Positions 55,801 to 64,000 of a stretch of DNA of 64,000 nucleotides are shown here, one piece after another. The stretch lies in assembly GCA_024741835.1 (NCBI GenBank), contig JAENRP010000262.1:1-64000 (forward strand), written 5' to 3'. The notes under the pieces are model-generated. The model was given only the letters and a program-made list of their open reading frames with translations, was not told where the DNA came from and did no database searches. The stretch comes from Diplocarpon mali (lineage: Eukaryota > Ascomycota > Leotiomycetes > Helotiales > Drepanopezizaceae). The first letter of the stretch is position 1. Every line of letters starts with the position of its first letter. The position numbers and the translations under genes are program-made.

Positions 55801-55899
55801 TTTAATTAAATTAAAGGAATCCTTAGGTCGATTCGAGGTCGAATCGGGAGTATCGGTTAATATTAGAACTAAGGTGCCTTTGGCAGATTTAGCAAGAAA

Positions 55900-56490
55900 T
55901 TTTTCAATTAGTTTAATATTAATTTAAAGGTCTAACTAGGCTAAGGAAATCAGAACTTAGGATCGGCTATCTAGCTTCGCTTATTTATAAACTGGCATAT
56001 CTTATTCTTAGTAGCTAAGAATATTAGCCTTTTAATTATCTTTATTAAAAGTATATATGATTTGAAAATTGAAGTTAAATAAAAATTCCATCTATTAGCA
56101 CTATTTTACAATTAGAACTTTAATAGTTATAAAGTACTTAAAGGAGCAATAATTTAAGTAAATATCAACTTGCTCCTTAAGTGATATAAGCTTAAGTCTC
56201 TATTTATAGTAGGATTCTATAATAGCAAAGAGTTCCTTATTATATATTTCCTAATTAGGTTTATAGCTAAAGAGCATATGCGAATAAAAGCCAATTAAGT
56301 ACTATTGCTTATTAGAGTATTACTAAGAAAGTACTCTAGCGACGATGCTATTAGAAGTATTAGTTTATAGCTTTATAAGCAATTTAGGGTTAAAATAGTA
56401 AATCTGCTGAATTAAGAGCAACTGCTTACAAAGCTCTTTAAAAGCGATTTAGCACTCTTCTATCTAATTCCAAAGTACTATCAGTTGGAT
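55900..56490 (-). pseudogene. Gypsy-2 RNase H remnant
   Basis: Minus-strand text includes IEEC*IAFKELCKQLLL, FNPKLLIK, NTSNSIVARVLSQ, IYNKELFAIIESYY (about 56220) and FNFQIIYTFNKDNQKANIL (about 56050). This is the full series of Ty3/gypsy RNase H landmarks, with the catalytic DAS decayed to NTS. Confidence 0.88.
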
Positions 56491-56499
56491 TAGAATAGA

Positions 56500-57290
56500 A
56501 AGGGGTTTGGCAATTAGCCTAAAGTTACAAATAAATTATTAATAGAACTTATAAAATCCTAAGTAGGACTTCACTTTAGTAATAGTTTTCAAGTACTTCT
56601 AATTATATAATAGTTCGACCTTTTCAAAGTCCAGTTCGATCCTAATTATTATTAAAATATATTTAAAATATCGAATATAAGTAATATAGAACTTAAACTT
56701 TTTAATATCTACTTAAAGGCTAGCTTTTAAAAGTCGTTTTAATACCTTTTTAATATAACCTTAATGCTTTTTAATATTCTTAAAGTAAATTAAAATATTA
56801 TTTAAATATACTATATAAAAATCATTTAATTAATTCAAAAGAATATCATTTATATACTAATAGTAAATACTAGGTCTATTATAGAGGCCGAATAGGAGAA
56901 CCTTGCATTTATAGGATTTGTACTTTATTCGAAAGGTAGTATATTCCTTTAATTTAAAGTCCATTTGTATTTAATTAAAAGCGGCTCAAATATCCAGTTT
57001 TATAAAAATCTTAGCTTTGGATACTTGCCTTAAAAGCTTATCTATCCTTAGAATCGGGTAAGCGTCCTTTTAAATTAATGCGTTTAACTTCCGATAGTCT
57101 ATGCAAAATCGGAAGCTACTATCGGCCTTCTTTATAAATAGTATTAGCGAAGCAAAAGGGCTAGTACTTGTTTTAATAAAGCCTTTGTTTAAATTCTTAA
57201 GTAAGTACTCCTTTATAACCTTAAGCTCCTTAATAGATTGATAGTAAAGGGGCGAATAGGCATTAGGCAAGGGCCCTTCTAGCTATATCT
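56500..57290 (-). pseudogene. Gypsy-2 reverse transcriptase remnant
   Basis: A 66-codon open stretch at 57070-57270 reads LYYQSIKELKVIKEYLLKNL, NKGFIKTSTSPFASLILFIK, then KADSSFRFCIDYRKLNALI. These are the canonical first blocks of a Ty3/gypsy reverse transcriptase (KGFIRPSxSPxxSPxLFVxKKDGxxRxCxDYRxLN). The palm continues leftward to about 56600, with further RIP stops. The Y-x-D-D region near 56815 is decayed. Confidence 0.92.
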
Positions 57291-57299
57291 TATAATTAT

Positions 57300-58300
57300 A
57301 ATACTAATAGGAAGTAAGGGTATCTGCGTCCCTTTTTAAAAAGGCTTATCTTAAAGATTGGTACTATTTCAAGAGTCGATTATTAATTAGCTTTTCGATA
57401 TTAGGATTCCTAAGCTTATATTTTTCTTTTAGAATCCTATCTACTTTATAAATACTAGTTTAAAAGAACTCAGTCTCCTTATACTTTATATTATAATAAA
57501 AGGCATTAGTACTAATCTTGCAAATAGGAACTATAGCTTTAAGACATTTGCAAATAGAGTCAGATTATAATCGATTTATATTAGACTATTTTCTAAGATT
57601 TAACTTAGTTATAAGCAAAGGCGCTAGCCTAGTAATAGCAATAAGGATCTCGCGCCTAGTTAAGACTATTAAATTAACGTAAGACTATCTTTTATTAATC
57701 TATTAAGCTTTATCTATAGCCATTTCCTATTCTTTATAATTAATATTAGCTTAATAATCGAATTGGATCCAAAGTCCTTTAAAAAGGGGAAGACGAATGA
57801 CGATTTCCTTTGCGAATTAAGGAGATAAGGGGTAATATAAAGGCTATATAAATCGGTTTTCCTTTAGATTAAGTTTAAGTCAGAATCGGCATATCCATTT
57901 GACTCTAATAATAGCATTACGCTAGCTTAGGTTAAGAATAACCTAAGGGCAATTATAAATACGCCTTCTATCAATTATTAAGTAAAAGCGTATATAGTAT
58001 ATAGCTTATATGCGAACTATATTTTAAAATCTATAAATAGGAATAGGAGCTAGAAGAGGAAGAATTTTAAAGCCAATCGCTTTCGAAAGACGTATGAAAA
58101 GGGAATAATTTAAAAATAGGTAACTAAGGGCTTTAATATCTACTAAAGCTAATAATAATACTTTAAGTCTATTTATACTAATAGTATAAGAGGTTAAGAA
58201 TTACTTCTCTTTTATTAAAGAGTTAAGATCTAGCTTTAATAAGTTGCACTTTTGCAAGCTTAAGTAAGAGTCTTTTCCTAGGCCTCTTTATTTTTCTAAT
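57300..58300 (-). other. Gypsy-2 region between gag and reverse transcriptase, presumably protease
   Basis: By position this should encode the aspartic protease, but I could not read a convincing D-[ST]-G-A motif. The minus frames are scattered with TAA/TAG. No other feature is seen. Confidence 0.5.
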
Positions 58301-58309
58301 CTTCTTCTA

Positions 58310-59860
58310 TTTCGATCCTATTCTTAATTAAGTCTAAAGTTGGATTAGCTTCCTTTATATCTTTTAAAGTATTAATCTTATTTATAAAAGGACACTTAGT
58401 CTTATAGTGACCTATTTTACTATAAGTCTAATAGGTGGCTTACTTAAAAGGCAAAGTAGGAGAACTAGCCTTAGCTGGCGTATCTTAGCAAAAAGGGGTA
58501 GTCGGCTTTAAGGCTAATGACCTAGAAACTTAGGTAGTACTTTTAGCGCTTAGACTGCAAGCGGTCTTATTAAAGAGCGAATTAGATATCTTTTAATATA
58601 ATACTAAGGTCGCTTTACTTTTAGTCAAAGGGTTAAGAAGTTAATTACTTTAGCGTTTAATATTAAGGGCATTTAATTAATTAACTATAATAGTATAGTC
58701 CTTCTCTTAAGAGGCCTTAGCTAAGGCGTAGGTAGCTTTAAGCTAAAGGGTAATCTTATTCTATATAAAGAAGAACTACTTAGATTTTAAGACCTCTTCT
58801 TAGATTATAGCTAATTAGAATCAGGCTTAAAACTAAAGGAAAGTTTCTTTAAAATAACCGGCTTTTCCTATATAAAAGTAATAGAAAGTAGATTAGAATA
58901 GGTCTACCTTTTAGCTAATTAAAAAGTAACTACTTAATAGTTCTACTATTTCTTAATAGTTTTAAAAGGAATTAGTCTTTAAAAGGTACTAAGGTTTAAG
59001 GTACGTTTAGGCTTATCTTATAATAGATCCTTAAATAAGGGCTTAGCGAGCTCGCTTATTTAAATATAAGTTAGTATTAATTTGCAATTAGTCTTAGACT
59101 AAAGCTAATTACTACTTATATATTAAGGAGGTCCTATTATTAAAGGGGATGATCTTTTCAATTAGCTGAATTTTTAGCTATTTTATATCTATATCGACTT
59201 CTAAAGGAGGCTAGGTCTCGCTTTATCAAAGGTAGGTAGATTCTCGCTTAATAGTCTAATATACGCGCTAAGCCGTCTCTTAGCTTTAATAAGCTAAGGT
59301 CTTTAAGCTAAAGATAGCTTAAGCAATCCTATTAATCTTACTTTATAATTATTAATTAGATTGATCTTAGCGTTATAAGGATTCCTTTAAACTTAAGACT
59401 ATTTCTTATAAGACATTTAAGTTCGAAAAGTCTTATTTATCTTAGTTGGCTTAGCTATAGCATTATAGTCTCTTGCCCTTAGTAGTAAAAGAAGGTCCAG
59501 CCTTAAGGGCTAGGATAAGGGTACTCCTTATAGAAGCTGCTTCCTTAAATGAACTGGGTATATTCTATATTTGCTAACTTCTAGCTAGTAGGGAATTCAT
59601 TTTACCGATTTTGGTTTTAGTAGTAATTTAGTTAAAAAAGGGGTTCTATAGAAAAAGGGTTCTAGTAGTATAGTGCTCTCCTAACTTCTGCCTATAGCAC
59701 TTTTATAAAAGGAATAGTTAAGAAAATCCAGCTAATGAAAGCGTTCCTCGATTATACTAATTAATAAGCTATACTTAAGCTCTTAATTTGTCTAAGAGAT
59801 CTTTAGGATCCTGACTCTATTGAAAGTTAAAACAACTGCGAATCGAATTTCAAAGGGGTA
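58310..59860 (-). pseudogene. Gypsy-2 gag remnant with zinc knuckle
   Basis: Minus-strand TYSKIGHYKTKCPF near 58395-58440 is the second half of a C-x2-C-x4-H-x4-C knuckle; the preceding Cys residues are now Tyr. Upstream (rightward) the frame is decayed but contains capsid-like text up to about 59700. The leader runs to the 5' LTR at 59909; the primer site there (starting TTAAATGAAG in element sense) does not match a tRNA I can name. Confidence 0.7.
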
Positions 59861-59908
59861 GGATATTATTAAAAGCCGTCTCCGGTAGAGAAGAACTTCT
59901 TCATTTAA

Positions 59909-60215
59909 TATAATGATATAGAACTACTGAAATACGAGATCAAGTATAATAGTAAGAAGTAGTGCAAAAGGCGTATTCTATAGGTCTAATACAAAGGAAA
60001 CGAAGAAGTTAGAGAACCCTCCTTAAGGGAAAGCCCTTCTTCCTTATATATATAGCAGCTGGAAGCTCTATTGCCTATTTATATAATATTATATAAGAAT
60101 ATCCTTTTGCACCTTTAGGATCGATTCGAAAAAACCCTATATCGAATCGAGATTGCAAAACCTTAAAACGCCGTACTCCTAGGTAATTGCACTAAGTAGA
60201 GGTGCAGCCGTTATA
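59909..60215 (-). repeat. Gypsy-2 5' LTR
   Basis: 307 bp. The outer (right) end GTGCAGCCGTTATA is less altered than the inner equivalent (GTACAGCTGTTATA); the inner end TATAATGATATAGAAC is altered relative to TGTAATGACACAGAAC. It is followed by the TSD TTAAT. Confidence 0.93.
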
Positions 60216-60220
60216 TTAAT

Positions 60221-63200
60221 GCTTAAGCGTCTTATCCTCTTTTACTTAAGAAAAGGGAGTTCCTCCTTACGCTTTTTTCTATAGGTCTCTTCCTCTATTT
60301 TTACTATTACTAAAGGTTCCTTTAAGAGTCTAGGTAACTTTATCTCCTAAGCCTAAAGTCTTTAAGCTAGTATTACAACTTAAGGTATTATATTATTAAG
60401 GCCTACTCCTTTTATTAAATCGCTTCTTATAAGACTATTAAAGCTCCTCTTAGATCTTAGTAATAGTGCTTCTAGCCTTTTACTAGAGTTTACTAAGGCC
60501 TGCCTTTATAACTAAAGACTCTATCTTAAAGCCCTTAAGCTATTTCTATTCTTATATAAAATAGTAGCTAAAGATCTGCCGATCGCCCTATAGAACTCAT
60601 CTTTAAAAACTCCTTTAAAGTCGTCTATAGTTCCTTCTTTAATAGGGCCTCTATAGGGAATTATTACCCTTAAGCTTTAGTTGCCATTTGCCTTCTTAAA
60701 GACTAGCGAAGTGGCTTTTAATTCGCTTGCTTCTACCTCTAAGTTTCTAAGTAGGTCTCTTAAAGAATTTGGATTTAAGTTAAGGCCTTTTATATTATTA
60801 GTTAAAGGCTATAGAGCAGCATCGGTTTATAATATAAGCTCTTCTTATATAGCAGCTTCTTTTATAGCGATTGCATTCAGCCTTGCGATAAGCTCCGATT
60901 CCTTGAAAATGCTTTTAAACTTAGCGTCTTAAGCTCCCTTTCCCTCTTTAATCAATTAGAGGGTTGTCTTAAGTTCCTAGCGTAATATAAGGTTTGCGCG
61001 CTTAGCTTCTAGACTATAGAAGAGAGACTTATCGAATTCGATATTATAAGTCGTTATTACTTATTAAAGCATAGGAACCTAGATTCTATAAACATTAAAG
61101 GTAATATATTTAATTAAGTATCTTAAGTGCCCTTATAGTTTAATTTTAAAGGTTCGGTAGTCCCTTTCCGCCTCCCTTTCCTTAATTAAAGGGTATACGC
61201 AAGCGCTATATATATAAATATAATTTTAGTTAGGCTTTAAGCTTGCTATTATCTACTTAATAAGCAGCAGCTTATAGAATCGAAAATACTACTTAAACTA
61301 ATTATAAAGAGCCTTACTTAATAAGATCATCTTTTTCCTAGCGAGTAAGGAGATATTATAAAGGTATATAGCAGCCTTTATAACTTCTAGCTAAAGGCTT
61401 GCTAAAAGCCTAGCGTAGATCCTTATTTTAATAAAGCGTTTAATCAACTCCCTTCTTACTTGCTCTACGCCTTTATTAGGTTAGTGTATATAGGTAGGAG
61501 TAAGCTTTAAATTGATTCCCTCCTCTTTTACCTATCTCTAGTACTTTATAAGAGAGTCTTCCCTTAAAGAGATTACTAAAGTATTATTATCTTACCTAAT
61601 CTTATAAATAGAAAGCCTATATTAGCGTTTCACTTATACTTTAAAGGCCTAAAGGACTTTTATAATTATATCTCTACCCTTCGATCTTAATAGAAACGTC
61701 TAAAGTATACTACTATACTTATCCTTAATTAAAAGAACCTATAAGCAACTATTATATAAGTTATTTAAAAAGTTAAAGAGATCTTAGGAGATCTTGAAAA
61801 AGGGCTTTAAAGATCGATTCTTAGAGGTAGCGTAAGAGATAACTTGCCTAGCAGACGCTACTGCGCATGCAAGGTACTCTAGCCTTTATATTCCCTTAAT
61901 CTTCACTTCCTTAGCGCACTTGACTAGCGCTTAGAAAGCCTTTGCGCCTAGGTGGCCAGCGCGAAGGTACTATATATACGCGTTATTATCCCGCACCTTA
62001 GTAAGCGTATAGCTAGACTAGAACCTATTATAAAGCATTATCTTAGCTATAGGGAATACAATTAAGGTAGAGAAGTTATATTAAAGTATATTTAAAAGAT
62101 CTAAATAATTAATAGGCTTATATTTAAAGAAAATAAGATTATAGCAACGCTTTAATTAAGCTTGCTTTACAGAATCTATAATGCTCTTAGAGCGCAAAGT
62201 AAGGTTTATTCTAAAGTATTAAAAACCCTTATCCTTAAGGAGCCTCTTTAAGATAATATTAGTAGTAAACTCCTTTATAATAGTAATATTACGCAGCGTT
62301 ATCCTAATAAGAGAGCCGTTATACTATAAAAGAGAGTCTACTATATATCTATTACCTCTCCTAATGATTAGGAGTCTTAAGGTACCTACTTTAATATATT
62401 ACTATAAGTCGCCAGAAGGCTTAAAGGTACCTACGATAAGTAAATCCTTTAAATTAATAATATAAGTAGCTATGCAATTATTAAAGAGCGTACTTAAAGA
62501 GAGCAAGTAGCATTCTAACTTAAAGAGGTAGTAGATATTAAATGATTCTTTAAAAGCGTTAAAAGCAAAGGGATCTATTATTATAAAGATTAATAAGTTC
62601 TCCCTTTTGCTTAAACCATCCTCTTTAAAGGCTAAAGCCTTTCTCTTGAATTTGTTAATCGCTATTATCGCAATATTATTCTCCTTAAGCTATACTTAAA
62701 GACCCTTAAACTAGTCTCTTACGTTTAATGCCTTTTGTATTTATAAGACCTCCTTTTATAAGGGGAGAACCTTTATATTTTCCTTGCGCCTATCTATAGT
62801 ATATAATAGTTTCCGATAGTCCTAGGGCTTTTAATAGTAATTAGTAAAGCCTTTATAAGGGTACTTAGGCCTAATCTCTCTTTTAAAGCTTATAAAGCGA
62901 TTTTAAGAACTGCTTACTAAAGCCTGCGAAGGGGTTTCGGCATTTAAGAGAGACTTTTAAGTAGTAAAAACTGCTAGCCTTTTATTATCAATCGCTTTAT
63001 TAGATTTAATACCTGCTAAGGTGCGGCTTAGTTACATTAAGTCATACTTATATAAGGTTCTTATCTACTTATTAATAATTATTTCCTCCTTTAAGCAAAT
63101 CGCTTAACTCGGATTAATCTTTATTATAATTAAGTCTAAAAAATCAGTTACTCCTAGTCTTCCTTTAATATTAAGAAGAATGTATTATTCTACTAGGTAA

Positions 63201-64000
63201 TACGCCTCCTACTATTCTTAGATCTATTACTAAGTATTAGTTCTCTTAGTCTTGCTTTAGCATAGTATATCGTAGTATTAAAGCCTTATTTAAAACTAAA
63301 TAGCCTTATTAAAAGGCGCAATATCATACTTTAAAATAGATACTAGGCCTTAAAGTAAGAGTTGCTAGTTTACTAAATTAGTATATAGGTCGTTAGTAGT
63401 AGTTCCACTTATAGGAGTATCTCTATTAAGTATTAAAGAGGAGAGCTTTTCAACTTGGATTTAAGCTTAAGCTATCGCAGAAGCTAGAAGCGTTCTATCG
63501 ATAGTCTTAAAGACCTATTTTAATAGTAGTTTATAGTATTTGCATTAGGTCTTCTAAGTCTCTTTACATATAAGGTGCTCCTTTATTAGGATTTTATATT
63601 CATCCTTAATATCTTTATAAGAAGCTTATAGAAGGGGAGCTTTTAATAGATCTCTTAAAGGAAAGCAGGCGTAAATCTATTCGGCCAGAGTAGCTATATA
63701 CTCTTTATATAACCTCGCGTATACTACGCAAAGGTTGGCTATTTCCAATTCCTTAAGCTCTTATATAAAGGGAGCTTAAGGCTCAGTCTCTATAATTGAC
63801 TTAAATAGGAGTCTTAGATTAGTAAAAATAGTAATATTATAAAGCTTAGCAAAGAATATATATTTACTAAACTACTTTACTTAAAAGGCAAAGGTCTTAA
63901 AGCAAGGCTTAAAGATACTTAAAGCATTAGATATATTAAATAGAGTTTAGTAAAAAAAAGTTAAGTATATAAATAGAATTTGCAAATAAGGTTCGATCGG
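60221..64000 (-). pseudogene. Copia-3 copy 3, part 4: integrase, protease and gag remnant
   Basis: Copia-3 copy 3 resumes exactly after the gypsy-2 TSD. Right to left it holds gag (about 62450-64000), protease (about 62430-62500) and integrase (about 60900-62100), with the linker to reverse transcriptase at 60221-60900. It is collinear with copy 1 from about 3982 to 7770. The plus ORF at 60681-60932 is an antisense shadow, matching the shadow at 7049-7300 in copy 1. The window ends inside gag, about 336 bp short of the element's 5' end. Confidence 0.88.

Larger units (their letters stand above)
45046..60215 (-). mobile_element. Gypsy-2, Ty3/gypsy element split by copia-3 copy 4
   Basis: LTRs of exactly 307 bp (45046-45352, 59909-60215) and the perfect TSD TTAAT bound a 15.2-kb region. 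That includes the 7.6-kb copia-3 insertion, so the element itself is about 7.6 kb plus the unknown gap. Minus-strand order from the right is gag with zinc knuckle, reverse transcriptase, RNase H, then integrase, the Ty3/gypsy order. The purine tract AAAGGGGGAAGGTAG abuts the 3' LTR. The region between integrase and the 3' LTR is unusually long and contains an antisense reading frame and the gap. Confidence 0.93.
36367..64000 (-). mobile_element. Copia-3 copy 3, interrupted by three insertions and running off the right edge
   Basis: It inserted into copy 2 of its own family. Its own sequence is 36367-37123, 40062-41642, 43910-45045 and 60221-64000. The gaps are filled by gag-only copy 1, gag-only copy 2 and gypsy-2, whose TSDs rejoin the copia-3 sequence exactly when removed. 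The last base corresponds to about 336 bp inside copy 1, so only the 5' LTR and about 140 bp of leader and gag are missing. All domains are RIP-degraded. Confidence 0.92.

Noticed and set aside
1..64000. Host protein-coding genes, tRNA, rRNA, telomere or centromere satellites
   Set aside because: Nearly all of the window is accounted for by the elements listed; I found no tRNA cloverleaf boxes, rRNA text or satellite arrays beyond the tandem repeats described.

Overview
The window is one solid block of nested LTR retrotransposons with no recognisable host gene, tRNA or rRNA. The base composition is very AT-rich and TpA-rich. Ancestral reading frames are riddled with TAA and TAG but rarely TGA, mostly where relatives carry Gln codons. 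That is the signature of repeat-induced point mutation (RIP, CpA to TpA) in a filamentous ascomycete, so this looks like an AT-rich, silenced, gene-free isochore. I cannot name the species. A 20-N scaffold gap lies at 46640-46659.

Seven element families can be separated by their terminal repeats, and most copies have exact target-site duplications (TSDs). Gypsy-1 (plus strand) is the old host element at 2014-31656, cut into five pieces. Copia-1 (LTR 194-195 bp) has copies at 1-2013 (partial), 12368-18557 and 22856-28857. Copia-2 (LTR 234 bp) spans 18853-30403. Copia-3 (LTR about 196 bp) has four copies, at 3646-11239, 31657-36366 (partial), 36367-64000 (interrupted, runs off the window) and 46806-54400. 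Gypsy-2 (LTR 307 bp) spans 45046-60215. A gag-only LTR element has copies at 37124-40057 and 41643-43905. A 499-bp TRIM lies at 2781-3279.

Layout: gypsy-1 was hit by copia-1 copy 1 (left edge), the TRIM, copia-3 copy 1 (in the reverse-transcriptase active site), copia-1 copy 2 and copia-2; copia-2 was itself hit by copia-1 copy 3. From 31657 a second nest begins: copia-3 copy 2 was hit by copia-3 copy 3, which was hit by both gag-only elements and by gypsy-2, which was hit by copia-3 copy 4. Removing the insertions restores continuous sequence at each junction, which also supports the assembly across the gap.

The most interesting signal is a 23-bp imperfect palindrome, arms ACTCCTAGGCC and GGNCCGCGAGT, present in at least 37 copies. 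It occurs in four unrelated families (gypsy-1, copia-1, copia-2, gag-only) and I noticed none in copia-3, gypsy-2 or the TRIM. It occurs in UTRs and inside coding regions, where nearly all copies are read in one phase to give T-x-x-P-x-x-x-V. In copia-1 it has expanded into arrays whose spacings are all multiples of three. Other points of note are the TRIM that shares copia-3 replication signals, sparing of the outer ends of elements from RIP, and an unexplained reading frame antisense to gypsy-2.
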